A stretch of DNA of 64,000 nt, taken from Pseudaminobacter sp040049255 (GTDB taxonomy: Bacteria; Pseudomonadota; Alphaproteobacteria; Rhizobiales; Rhizobiaceae). The position numbers were made by a program, and so were the translations under genes. The stretch lies in contig NZ_JBDZDR010000006.1 in assembly GCF_040049255.1 (NCBI RefSeq), positions 186,001-250,000 of the forward strand. Direction: 5' to 3'. Positions 16,892 through 24,772 of the stretch are shown here, in pieces. Every line of letters begins with the position of its first letter. Positions within the stretch are counted from its first letter, which is position 1. The notes under the pieces are model-generated. The model was not told the DNA's origin. It made no database searches and saw nothing but the letters and a program-made list of their open reading frames with translations.

Positions 16892-17611
16892 ATGATGGAC
16901 TTTCTAGGCCTGCTGAGCTTCGGCCCCGAGGGTTGGGGCCTGTCACTGCTCTCCGCCTCGCTCGTGACCATTGCGGTCGCAGCCTGCGGCTTTTTCATCG
17001 GCATCGTCATCGGCGGGTTCATCGCCTGGGCAAAGCTCGCGGGCGGTGTGACGCTGCGGGTCGGCGCCGACGCTTACACAACCGTGCTTCGCGGCGTGCC
17101 CGACCTCCTGGTGATCTATCTCTTCTATTTCGGCGGAAGCCTGCTGGTCACCAGCGTATTCAATGCCCTGGGGCATGCGGGCTTCGTGGGCGTGCACCCG
17201 TTCGTTGCGGGCGCAAGCGCCATCGGCGTCGTCTCCGGCGCCTATCAGGCCGAGGTTTTCCGCGGTGCATTCCGCGCCCTGTCCAAAGGTGAGATCGAGG
17301 CCGGAAAATCCGTCGGCATGAGCCGCTTTCTGCTTTTTCGACGGATCATCGCGCCGCAGGTTCTGCAGCACGCGCTGCCCGGCATCGGCAATGTCTGGCA
17401 GATGGCGCTGAAGGAGTCGGCCCTGATTTCGGTGACCGGCCTGGTGGAACTTCTGCGCCAATCGCAGATCGCCGCCGGCTCGACGCGCAAACCCTTCGAA
17501 TTCTATCTCGTCGCCGGCGCCATCTTCCTGTTCATCACCTGGGTGTCGCAGCATATCTTTGAACGGCTTGAAAGACGCGCGTCCCGCAGCCTTCCGCAGG
17601 AGGCCTCGTGA
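16892..17611 (+). CDS. polar amino-acid-type ABC transporter permease (HisQ/OccQ-like)
   Basis: A 239-residue membrane protein with about five helices and the permease-ATPase coupling loop EIEAGKSVGMSRFLLFRRIIAPQVLQHALPG. The N-terminal half carries RGVPDLLVIYLFYFGG. This belongs to the HisMQ group that forms heterodimers. It overlaps the next permease by 4 bases. It has no adjacent binding protein; the one at 12497-13342 is the likely partner. Confidence 0.92.
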   Translation: MMDFLGLLSFGPEGWGLSLLSASLVTIAVAACGFFIGIVIGGFIAWAKLAGGVTLRVGADAYTTVLRGVPDLLVIYLFYFGGSLLVTSVFNALGHAGFVGVHPFVAGASAIGVVSGAYQAEVFRGAFRALSKGEIEAGKSVGMSRFLLFRRIIAPQVLQHALPGIGNVWQMALKESALISVTGLVELLRQSQIAAGSTRKPFEFYLVAGAIFLFITWVSQHIFERLERRASRSLPQEAS

Positions 17612-18330
17612 TGGATCCGATCTTCATTCGCGACACCTTCCTGGAACTGCTGTCGGGCATTCCGCTAACCCTGCAGCTGACATTCGTCGCCTTTGCGCTC
17701 GGAACGGTCATTGCCATCCTGATGGCCCTGATGCGGATGTCGCGCATCAGGGCTCTGGAGGCCTTCGCGCGCGGATATGTCTTCGTGCTGCGCGGCACGC
17801 CGCTGCTCGTGCAGATATTCCTGATCTATTATGGCCTCGGGCAGTTCCGGCCCACCCTCCAATATCTCGGCCTGTGGCAGTTCTTCCGCGATCCCTACTG
17901 GTGCGCGATCCTGGCCCTGTCGCTGAACAGCGCGGCTTATGGCAGCGAAATCCTGCGTGGCGGGCTGCGCTCCGTCCCGATGCGTGAAATCGAGGCGGCG
18001 CGCGCCTGCGGCATGTCCGGCCTCTTGCTCTATCGCCGCATCATCATGCCGATCGCGCTTCGACAGGCCCTTCCAGCCTATGGCAACGAGCTTATCCTCA
18101 TGGTGAAGGCAACCTCGCTTGCTTCCACCATCACGCTGATGGAAGTGACGGGAATTGCCGCCAGGCTCATCGCATCCAGCTATCGGCCGGTCGAAGTCTT
18201 TATCGCCGCGGGCGCGATCTATCTGATCATCAATTTCGTGCTGACGCGTGCCATTTCCCTGCTTGACTGGTGGCTGACGCCGCATCTTCGCGGGCCCTCG
18301 CCGGCAAAAATGGAGAACAGGAATGGTTGA
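17608..18330 (+). CDS. polar amino-acid-type ABC transporter permease (HisM/OccM-like)
   Basis: The 240-residue second permease of the same importer, with the conserved RGTPLLVQIFLIYYGLGQF segment and the coupling loop EIEAARACGMSGLLLYRRIIMPIALRQALPAYGNE. These motifs are those of the OccM/HisM branch. Its stop lies 8 bases inside the start of the ATPase gene, a tightly coupled arrangement. Confidence 0.92.
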   Translation: MMDPIFIRDTFLELLSGIPLTLQLTFVAFALGTVIAILMALMRMSRIRALEAFARGYVFVLRGTPLLVQIFLIYYGLGQFRPTLQYLGLWQFFRDPYWCAILALSLNSAAYGSEILRGGLRSVPMREIEAARACGMSGLLLYRRIIMPIALRQALPAYGNELILMVKATSLASTITLMEVTGIAARLIASSYRPVEVFIAAGAIYLIINFVLTRAISLLDWWLTPHLRGPSPAKMENRNG

Positions 18331-19108
18331 CCGGGCACCGACGCAATCCGTCATTTCCCTTCGCAATCTGCGCAAGAATTTTGGCGGCCTGGAAGTCCTC
18401 AAGGGGATCTCATTGGAAGCGAGGAAGGGCGAAGTCATTGCGATCCTGGGATCGTCAGGATCGGGCAAGAGCACCATGCTGCGCTGCATCAACATGCTGG
18501 AACTGCCAAGTTCCGGCGAGGTGGTGATCGGCGGCGAAGCGGTGAAGCTGAAGCGACAAGGCGACGGGCTGGCGATTGCCGACCAGCGCCAGATCGACAA
18601 GATTCGCTCCCGTGTCGCCATGGTGTTCCAGAGCTTCAATCTCTGGTCCCACATGACGATCCTCGAAAATCTCATCGAGGCGCCGATCCACGTTCAGGGC
18701 CGCCCACGACAAGAATGCATCAAGGAGGCCGAAGCGCTTCTGGACAAGGTCGGCATCGGCGACAAGGCCGGTGCCTACCCGTCCCATCTTTCGGGAGGGC
18801 AGCAGCAACGCGCGGCAATCGCCCGGGCGCTTGCGATGCATCCCGACGTCATGCTGTTCGACGAGCCCACTTCCGCGCTCGATCCCGAACGGGTTGGCGA
18901 GGTGCTGAAGGTCATGCGCGCACTTGCCGAAGAGGGACGCACGATGCTGGTGGTGACCCATGAAATGGGTTTCGCCCGCGAGGTCGCCAGCCGGGTCATA
19001 TTCCTTCACGAAGGCCGCATCGAAGAGGATGGCCCCGCTCACGAGGTCTTCAGCAACCCCAAGTCCGAGCGCTTCCGCAAGTTCATCGCCACCACGCAGC
19101 ATAGCTGA
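18323..19108 (+). CDS. polar amino-acid-type ABC transporter ATP-binding protein
   Basis: A 261-residue ATPase of the HisP/GlnQ type: Walker A LGSSGSGKST, Q-loop VFQSFNLW, signature LSGGQQQRAAIARALA, Walker B VMLFDEPTSALDPE and H-loop VVTHEMGFARE. It completes the SDR-permease-permease-ATPase unit. The next gene is convergent, with an inverted repeat in between. Confidence 0.93.
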   Translation: MVDRAPTQSVISLRNLRKNFGGLEVLKGISLEARKGEVIAILGSSGSGKSTMLRCINMLELPSSGEVVIGGEAVKLKRQGDGLAIADQRQIDKIRSRVAMVFQSFNLWSHMTILENLIEAPIHVQGRPRQECIKEAEALLDKVGIGDKAGAYPSHLSGGQQQRAAIARALAMHPDVMLFDEPTSALDPERVGEVLKVMRALAEEGRTMLVVTHEMGFAREVASRVIFLHEGRIEEDGPAHEVFSNPKSERFRKFIATTQHS

Positions 19109-19142
19109 CATCGTTCGATCATTGCGGTAGTCGCCCTTGACC

Positions 19143-19178
19143 AGGCGAGCGCTCCCTGGCGTGCAGCCTCGCTCGCCT
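19143..19178. terminator. inverted repeat between convergent ATPase and dehydroquinase-like genes
   Basis: AGGCGAGCG (19143-19151) pairs with CGCTCGCCT (19170-19178) over an 18-base loop in the 108-base convergent gap. A bidirectional terminator is plausible; no T-tract is present. Confidence 0.4.
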
Positions 19179-19216
19179 CAAGCTGCAGCGAGCTGGTTTC
19201 GCCATAAGGGGGCTGG

Positions 19217-19648
19217 CTAGCTGTCGATGTGGTCCAGGAGCCACCGGACGGCCAGCGGATACCCGCTGGCGCCGAGACCGGCGATGACCGCGGTCGCCAC
19301 TTTCGACACAAGCGAGTGGTGGTAGATCTCCTCGCGCCGGTGGATGTTGGAGATGTGCAGCTCCACGATCGGGCCCGGGAACATCTTGAGCGCATCGAGC
19401 AGCGGGATCGAGCGGAAGCTCAGGCCGGCCGGGTTGATGAGTATGGCGCAGCCGTCGTCGATCGCCTCGTGGACCCAATCCACGAGCTGGTGCTCGGCAT
19501 TCGACTGATGGAAGCGCAGCGGCACTGCGCCGGCTGCCTCCCGGCACATCGCCTCGATCTCGGCGAGCGTCGTGCGCCCATAGATCTCGGGCTCGCGCTT
19601 GCCCAGCCGATTGAGATTGGGACCGTTGATGACGAAGACGGGTTTCAT
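19217..19648 (-). CDS. aroQ: type II 3-dehydroquinate dehydratase-like protein with altered active site
   Basis: A 143-residue protein with the AroQ fold signature: INGPNLNRLGKREPEIYG at the N-terminus supplies Asn11, Arg18 and catalytic Tyr23. The strand INPAGLSFRSIPLLDAL and the HISNIHRREE motif follow. Normal AroQ enzymes dehydrate 3-dehydroquinate to 3-dehydroshikimate. Aligned by eye to the M. tuberculosis enzyme, the catalytic/binding His81 is Phe78 here and Arg112 is Tyr109, while Asn72, Asp85 and His98 are kept. The true reaction may therefore differ. It is the last gene of a TRAP transporter/AroE-like operon, 17 bases after the large permease gene. Confidence 0.8.
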   Translation of the reverse strand: MKPVFVINGPNLNRLGKREPEIYGRTTLAEIEAMCREAAGAVPLRFHQSNAEHQLVDWVHEAIDDGCAILINPAGLSFRSIPLLDALKMFPGPIVELHISNIHRREEIYHHSLVSKVATAVIAGLGASGYPLAVRWLLDHIDS

Positions 19649-19665
19649 CGGCAAATCCTTTCCGG

Positions 19666-20967
19666 TCAGCCCTGGTAGCCGAACAGGCGCGGCAGCCACA
19701 GCACCGTTTCGGGGAAGAAGGTGATGATGATCAGCGATGCGATCATCGTGTAGAGGAACGGCAGCACGTCGCGCACGATGTCCCGCAACGGCACCTTGGC
19801 GATGTGGACCATGATGAACAGCAGCAGGCCGTAGGGCGGCGTGACGAGCCCCAGCATGATGTTGACCACGCACATCACACCGAAATGGACGAGGTCGATC
19901 CCGAGCGCCTGTGCCGTCGGAATGAGCACCGGAAGGATCACCAGAATGATCGTCGTGCCTTCCAGGACGCAGCCAAGCAGCAGCAGGATGATATTGACGA
20001 GGATCAGGAAGCCGGTGGGCGACAGATCCCATGATTGCAGGACGACGCTCAGCGACTGCGGGATGTTTTCGACCGTGACCACATAGTTGAACACCAGGGC
20101 GCCGGCGATCAGCATGCCGATGGAGGCCGTGGTACGGGCGCTGGCGAGCACCGAATTGTAGAAGTCGCCGAAGCTGACGCTGCGATACAGCACCACCGAG
20201 ATAATCAGGGCATAGGCAGCCGCGACGGCTGCCGCCTCGGTCGGCGTCGTCACGCCGGAATAGATGCCGCCGAGCAGGACCAACGGCATGAGGAGCGCCG
20301 GCAGGGCCCGCACCGTTATGCCCGGAAGCTCGCGCACCGGCGTCGGAGGCTCCACCGGAAAGTTCCGCGTCCTCGAATGGATGGCAACGAGAAGCATCTG
20401 GAACCCGGCCATCAGAAGTCCCGGCACTACCCCGGCCAGGAACAGGTAGCCGATCGAAGCGTCGGAGACGAGCGCGTAGATGATCATCGGGATCGAGGGC
20501 GGGATGATCGGGCCGATCACGGCTGTAGCCGCCGTCAGCGCGGCGGCGTAGCTCGCGGGGTATTTGCCGTCCGCCGTCATCATGTTCTGCATGATCTTGC
20601 CGGATCCGGCAGCGTCGGCGATGGCCGATCCCGACATGCCGGCGAAGATGATCGACTGCAGCACGTTCACCTGCGCCAGACCGCCCCGAAACCGGCCGAC
20701 GAAGGCATTGCAGAAGACCATCAGGCGATCGGTCATCGAGCCGATGTTCATCAGCTCCGCCGCGAGGATGAAGAGCGGAACGGCCAGGATGATGTAATTG
20801 GAATACATCCCGTTCAGGAACTGCTCGGCGACGGTGCCCATGTCGAGACCCGCCAGCAGCAGATAGAGGACCGACCCGGCAATCATGGCGTGGCCGACCG
20901 GCAAGCCGTTGAGCGCGAGCACGGTGATTGCAACGATGGAGAGGGAAAAGGGGCTCGCGAGGTTCAT
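19666..20967 (-). CDS. dctM: TRAP transporter large permease (DctM type)
   Basis: A 433-residue membrane protein with about 12 helices and the DctM features GMSGSAIADAAGSGKIM, IIPPSIPMIIYA and GVTTPTEAAAVAAAYAL. It is the ion-driven transport subunit of a TRAP importer. ATG 20967 is the start, overlapping the small-permease stop by 4 bases; the longer upstream frame is the small-permease gene read out of frame. Confidence 0.94.
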   Translation of the reverse strand: MNLASPFSLSIVAITVLALNGLPVGHAMIAGSVLYLLLAGLDMGTVAEQFLNGMYSNYIILAVPLFILAAELMNIGSMTDRLMVFCNAFVGRFRGGLAQVNVLQSIIFAGMSGSAIADAAGSGKIMQNMMTADGKYPASYAAALTAATAVIGPIIPPSIPMIIYALVSDASIGYLFLAGVVPGLLMAGFQMLLVAIHSRTRNFPVEPPTPVRELPGITVRALPALLMPLVLLGGIYSGVTTPTEAAAVAAAYALIISVVLYRSVSFGDFYNSVLASARTTASIGMLIAGALVFNYVVTVENIPQSLSVVLQSWDLSPTGFLILVNIILLLLGCVLEGTTIILVILPVLIPTAQALGIDLVHFGVMCVVNIMLGLVTPPYGLLLFIMVHIAKVPLRDIVRDVLPFLYTMIASLIIITFFPETVLWLPRLFGYQG

Positions 20968-21482
20968 ATGCCGGACTGCGCCTTGGTTGGGTCGAACTCT
21001 TCGGGAGCCTCGCCCCGCAGAACCTGCCAGGACAGCCAGATGTAGCGCGCGATGATCGCGATCACGAAGATGACGTAGATGGAGAACACCCAGTCGAAAC
21101 GGAGCTTCAGGTAGGCGGTCTTCTCGACGCGCATGAAGGCGACATAGTCGAGGACGGCCGGGAACGAGATGCCGTAGAGTGCAATCAGCGAAATGGCGCT
21201 GATGAGGAACATCGCGCTGCGCGTGCGGGCACCGACCGATGCGTAGATGAGGTCGAACCGCATCTCCTCTTCTTCCTTCACGACGAAGGCAGCGCCGAAC
21301 AGCACGATCCATATCCAGAGGATCGCGCTGAGCTCGTTGGTCCAGCCGGTCGGCCAGTTCAACACGTAGCGGAAGACGATCTGCAGCAGGAAGGCGAAGA
21401 ACATCGTCGCCAGCATCGCCATCAAGATGTCTTCCGCGCGCCGGTACAGCCAAGCGCCAAGCGCCGCGAAACCTGTTTCCAC
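20964..21482 (-). CDS. dctQ: TRAP transporter small permease (DctQ type)
   Basis: A 172-residue protein with four hydrophobic helices and the DctQ-type pattern (LLQIVFRYVLNWPTGWTNELSAILWIWIVLFGAAFV). It pairs with DctM. It starts 164 bases after the binding-protein stop, and that gap holds two strong hairpins (21553-21583 and 21601-21644). Confidence 0.92.
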   Translation of the reverse strand: METGFAALGAWLYRRAEDILMAMLATMFFAFLLQIVFRYVLNWPTGWTNELSAILWIWIVLFGAAFVVKEEEEMRFDLIYASVGARTRSAMFLISAISLIALYGISFPAVLDYVAFMRVEKTAYLKLRFDWVFSIYVIFVIAIIARYIWLSWQVLRGEAPEEFDPTKAQSGI

Positions 21483-21552
21483 TTATCCCCTCCCCCAGGA
21501 CCGGATGGATGGCCACCGGCGGCATGCCGGCGGCCCTGGCACATCAGAGCGG

Positions 21553-21583
21553 GCGGGAGCACCGATGGAATCGGTGCTCCCGC
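21553..21583. terminator. 14-bp perfect stem-loop between TRAP binding protein and small permease
   Basis: Bases 21553-21566 pair perfectly with 21570-21583 around a GGA loop. It lies within one operon, so a role in partial termination or protection of upstream binding-protein mRNA is likely. Confidence 0.6.
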
Positions 21584-21600
21584 TCCAGCTCTTTGTTTTC

Positions 21601-21648
21601 GCATCGGATTTCCCGAAAGCGGCGTCCACTTTCGGGTCCGATGCTCTA
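21601..21648. repeat. dispersed intergenic palindrome abutting the dctP stop codon
   Basis: An imperfect long hairpin: GCATCGGA (21601-21608) pairs with TCCGATGC (21637-21644), and inside it CCCGAAAG (21612-21619) pairs with CTTTCGGG (21629-21636). It ends in TCTAG, which supplies the dctP stop. A degenerate copy lies at 60531-60574 in the same position relative to another gene. It resembles the short intergenic palindromes widespread in rhizobial genomes. Confidence 0.6.
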
Positions 21649-22632
21649 GAGCGCGTTGATCTTGTCGACCATGCCTTCCGGCCATTCCTTGGCGAGGTCG
21701 GAGGCCAGGTACTTCTCCTGGACACTCTCGCGGAAGGCGGCGACGTCCGGCTCGTAGATCTTCAGGCCCTTCGCCTTGAAATTCTCGACCAGCTCCTTCT
21801 CATGGGCGAGATGCTTCTCGGTCGAGAAGTCGATGGCCTTGTCGGCTGCGGCCTGGAAGCGCGCCTGCTTCTCCGCGCCCATCTCGTCCCAGACCTTCTT
21901 CGAGACGACGAGAAGGTCGAAGCCGACCAGATGCGAGGTCAGCACGATCTGCGACATGACCTCGTAGAACTTCATGTTCTCGACATTGGGCAGCGGGTTG
22001 TCCTGGCCGTCGATGGCGCCGGTCTGCAGGCCCGTATAGACCTCGGCATAAGCCATCGGCGTCGGATTGGCGCCGAGCGCCTCGCCGAGGAACTGCCAGG
22101 CGTCGCCGCCGGGCATGCGCAGCTTGATGCCGGCCATGTCGGCAGGCGTCTTGATCTCTTTCTCGGGCTTCAGGCCGACCTGGCGCACACCGAAATAGGT
22201 CGGGCCCAGGATCACGATGCCGAGCTGGTCTTCGGCCATCTTCTTCATCTCCGCGCCCGCCTCGCTGGCGAAGAAGGCTTTCAGGTGCGCCGCGTCGCGG
22301 AAGAGATAGCCGGCAGTCAGGATCGACCAGGCCGGGATCTGCTTGGAGATATCCTGCGGCGCGATATTGCCCATTTCCAGATTGCCGCGCTGCAGCGCCA
22401 CGAGCTCCGTGCCCTGCTTGAACAGGTTGCCGCCGTAATAGCCCTCGAAGGCGAAGTCGTCCTTGATGGCGTCGTCGAACATCTTCATCATCTCGGCGCG
22501 AATGTCCTGCTCCGAGAAGACGGCGGAGAAGCGCAACTTGGGCTTGTCCTGCGCGAGCGCCGGAACGGCACTCGCGAGGGCAAGGGCTGCGGCTCCTGCC
22601 AGCGCCTGGCGGCGTGTGATATCAAATGTCAT
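21646..22632 (-). CDS. dctP: TRAP transporter solute-binding protein (DctP type)
   Basis: A 328-residue periplasmic binding protein. The N-terminus MTFDITRRQALAGAAALALA looks like a twin-arginine signal, ending near ALAQ. The body has the TRAP pattern: FFEGYYGGNLFKQGTELVALQRGNLEMG, GIKLRMPGGDAWQFLGEALGANP and the VYTGLQTGAIDGQDNPLPN motif. GGAGGT lies 7 bases before ATG 22632. Members bind carboxylates and sugar acids. The AroE- and AroQ-like neighbours suggest a cyclic polyhydroxy acid such as quinate or shikimate, but this is inference. Confidence 0.93.
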   Translation of the reverse strand: MTFDITRRQALAGAAALALASAVPALAQDKPKLRFSAVFSEQDIRAEMMKMFDDAIKDDFAFEGYYGGNLFKQGTELVALQRGNLEMGNIAPQDISKQIPAWSILTAGYLFRDAAHLKAFFASEAGAEMKKMAEDQLGIVILGPTYFGVRQVGLKPEKEIKTPADMAGIKLRMPGGDAWQFLGEALGANPTPMAYAEVYTGLQTGAIDGQDNPLPNVENMKFYEVMSQIVLTSHLVGFDLLVVSKKVWDEMGAEKQARFQAAADKAIDFSTEKHLAHEKELVENFKAKGLKIYEPDVAAFRESVQEKYLASDLAKEWPEGMVDKINAL

Positions 22633-22678
22633 TGGCAATACCTCCCTGTTGCCGTTCCCGTCTTTCGACGCGCCCCCC

Positions 22679-22921
22679 TCAGAGCGCGTTGATTTTCTCC
22701 AGCATGCCTTCCGGCCAGTCTTTCGACAGCGGAGATTCCATATAATTGATATTCGATAAGGCGCTGAATGCAGCGACCAGCTCGGCTTCCTGCCCGATGT
22801 ATTCGGCGTCGCTCGAGGCAAACGCGTCCATGGTGCCGATCCAGAGCCGCCCGTGATTGAGCCTGTTGTCGAGGCGCGTCTCGACGGTGGCGACGCGGGC
22901 GGGAGACACTGAGCCGGTCAT
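22679..22921 (-). pseudogene. small ORF ending in a duplicate of the DctP C-terminus
   Basis: An 80-codon frame from ATG 22921 (overlapping the aroE stop by 4 bases) to TGA at 22679. Its last 32 residues align without gaps to the end of the adjacent DctP: both have VAAF, a Tyr eight positions on, and end in WPEGM..KINAL. About 40 bases of DNA are also visibly similar. The first 48 residues are not recognised. It looks like the tail of a second DctP gene left by deletion or unequal recombination, though translation as a short peptide remains possible. Confidence 0.6.
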
Positions 22922-23826
22922 GCCGCCGCCTCGAAATGGCCCGCCATTGCCTGGCGGTCGGGCGCAACGCCCGTGAAGAGCTCGAAGGCGCGCACGGCCT
23001 GGTAGACAGCCATGCCGGTGCCGGCCAGCGTGCGGCAGCCGAGCGCGCGGGCGCGGCGCAGAAGCTCGGTCTCTTCCGGGAAATAGACGATTTCGGCCAC
23101 CCATTGCCGCGGCGAAAGAAGGTCGGCCGGGAACGGCGTACCCGGATATTTGGCCATGCCGATCGGCGTGGTGTTCACGATGCCGCCGGCGGCGGCGACC
23201 GCAGCCGCCGCGTCACGGGAGGCGATGATGCGACCGGCCGCGCGGGATGCCATCCTCCGGGCGAGGTCCTCGGCCCTCGCCGCCTCCGTGTCGATGACGA
23301 CGAGCTCGTCCGCGCCGAGCCCGTCGAGCGCGTAGGCGACCGCCGCACCCGCCCCGCCGGCGCCGAACAGGGCGATCGTCCGCATGGCCGAGCCGGCCAT
23401 GGTCTCTCGAAAGCTCTCCCTGAACCCCCAGGCGTCAGTGTTGTGCCCGACCTTGCGCCCTTCGCGGAACACGACCGTGTTGACCGCGCCGATGGCGAAC
23501 GCCTCCGGTGACAGATCATCCAGCGAAGGCATGATGGCCTGCTTGAACGGGTGGGTGACGTTCACGCCCTGGAAGCCGGCCGCTTGCGCCGCGTCCAGAA
23601 CATCGCCGACCGCCGCATCGGGCAGCGCCAGCATGTCGAAGTCGAGGAGGAGATAGGCGTAGTCGATGCCGAGGCGCCTTGCCTCACGCTCGTGCATGCC
23701 CGGCGTGCGGGAGGACTGGATGCCGCGGCCGAGCAGGCCCACGACGACACAGTCCTCGCCCGGCCTAGGCGTGCCACGATGCCCGGCCGCAATCTGCCCG
23801 AGCCGGTCGACAAGGCTGTCGGCCAT
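22918..23826 (-). CDS. aroE: shikimate/quinate dehydrogenase-like protein
   Basis: A 302-residue AroE-superfamily protein. The substrate domain reads SRTPGMHE (about residues 39-46), the form seen in quinate/shikimate dehydrogenases such as QsuD, followed by NVTHPFKQ with the catalytic Lys95 and GHNTDAWGF with the catalytic Asp131. The cofactor domain has GAGGAGAAVAYAL; the acidic VIDTEAARA after it suggests NAD rather than NADP. The start ATG 23826 has GGAGAGGA upstream. It leads the operon with TRAP and AroQ-like genes, pointing to catabolism rather than aromatic amino-acid synthesis. Confidence 0.87.
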   Translation of the reverse strand: MADSLVDRLGQIAAGHRGTPRPGEDCVVVGLLGRGIQSSRTPGMHEREARRLGIDYAYLLLDFDMLALPDAAVGDVLDAAQAAGFQGVNVTHPFKQAIMPSLDDLSPEAFAIGAVNTVVFREGRKVGHNTDAWGFRESFRETMAGSAMRTIALFGAGGAGAAVAYALDGLGADELVVIDTEAARAEDLARRMASRAAGRIIASRDAAAAVAAAGGIVNTTPIGMAKYPGTPFPADLLSPRQWVAEIVYFPEETELLRRARALGCRTLAGTGMAVYQAVRAFELFTGVAPDRQAMAGHFEAAA

Positions 23827-23927
23827 TCCAGTCCTCTCCTCCCGGTCATGCCGCAGGCGGCTGCAGCGCCGCACTTGTGCTTGCGCGGGCGCCGCCGCTA
23901 TGACAGGGGCACCTGCGGGCTGGATGA

Positions 23928-23947
23928 TGTACGAACTAGATAGTACA
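23928..23947. promoter_or_regulatory. 20-base palindrome between aroE and divergent tetR
   Basis: TGTACGAACTAGATAGTACA is symmetric at 16 of 20 positions (arms TGTAC/GTACA, centre CTAG). It lies 38 bases before the tetR start and about 100 before the aroE start. Its size and site fit an operator for the adjacent TetR protein controlling both directions. Confidence 0.6.
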
Positions 23948-23985
23948 GTCAATCACCCGACCTACGTAGAGGCATCCGAGAACCC

Positions 23986-24666
23986 ATGACCGTCGCGAAA
24001 GATGAGAAATCCAGACCCGAAGCCGGTGGGGGCCGCGTGCCGGATCCGGAAGGAACGCGGCGGAACATACTGGAGATCGCCTCGCGCGAGTTCGCCCTCA
24101 ACGGCCTGTCGGGAGCTCGCATCGACGAGATCGCCGCACGCACGCGCTTCAGCAAGCGCATGATCTATTATTATTTCGGCGACAAGGAGGGCCTCTACCT
24201 GCGCGCGCTGGAGGAGGCCTACAGGCAGGTGCGCGAGGGCGAGGCGCAACTCGACATAGAAGGCCTGCCGCCGGTGGCCGCCCTGACGCGCCTTGTCGAG
24301 TTCACCTTCGAGCATCACCACCAGCACGAGGATTTCATCCGCATGGTGATGATCGAGAACATCCACCACGGTCAGTACCTGAAGCAGTCGGACGCCATCC
24401 GCGACCTCAACGTAACGGCCATCGACCACATCTCGCGCATCTACTCGCGCGGCGTGGCCGAGGGGATCTTCCGCCCCGGGCTCGACCCGGTCGAACTGCA
24501 CTGGCAGGTCAGCGCACTCTGCTTCTTCAACGTCTCCAACCGGGCCACTTTCTCGATGATTTTCGGACGCGACTTCGGCGCACCGGAGCAGCTTGAACGT
24601 CTCAAGAAGAACACCGTCGAGATGATGCTGCGTTTCGTTGCCAAAGACGACCCTTCCCCCGCATAG
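23986..24666 (+). CDS. TetR-family transcriptional regulator
   Basis: A 226-residue regulator. The DNA-binding domain covers about residues 24-70 (RRNILEIASREFALNGLSGARIDEIAARTRFSKRMIYYYFGDKEGLY). The C-terminal part has IYSRGVAEGIFRPGLDPVELHW, typical of the RutR/PsrA-like C-terminal fold. It is divergent from the aroE-dctPQM-aroQ operon with a palindrome between, so it is the probable regulator of that transport and catabolic unit. Confidence 0.92.
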   Translation: MTVAKDEKSRPEAGGGRVPDPEGTRRNILEIASREFALNGLSGARIDEIAARTRFSKRMIYYYFGDKEGLYLRALEEAYRQVREGEAQLDIEGLPPVAALTRLVEFTFEHHHQHEDFIRMVMIENIHHGQYLKQSDAIRDLNVTAIDHISRIYSRGVAEGIFRPGLDPVELHWQVSALCFFNVSNRATFSMIFGRDFGAPEQLERLKKNTVEMMLRFVAKDDPSPA

Positions 24667-24724
24667 TCCCGGCGTCAGGAGGGCACGCGACGCGGGCCTC
24701 GCCATCACGCAGTACCAGCCGTTC

Positions 24725-24758
24725 CGCGACTTCGAGGGCCTGTCAAACCCAAGTCGCG
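24725..24758. terminator. inverted repeat between convergent tetR and anti-sigma genes
   Basis: CGCGACTT (24725-24732) pairs with AAGTCGCG (24751-24758) over an 18-base spacer in a 106-base convergent gap. Terminator function is inferred from position only. Confidence 0.4.
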
Positions 24759-24772
24759 ATCTCGGCGGGATT

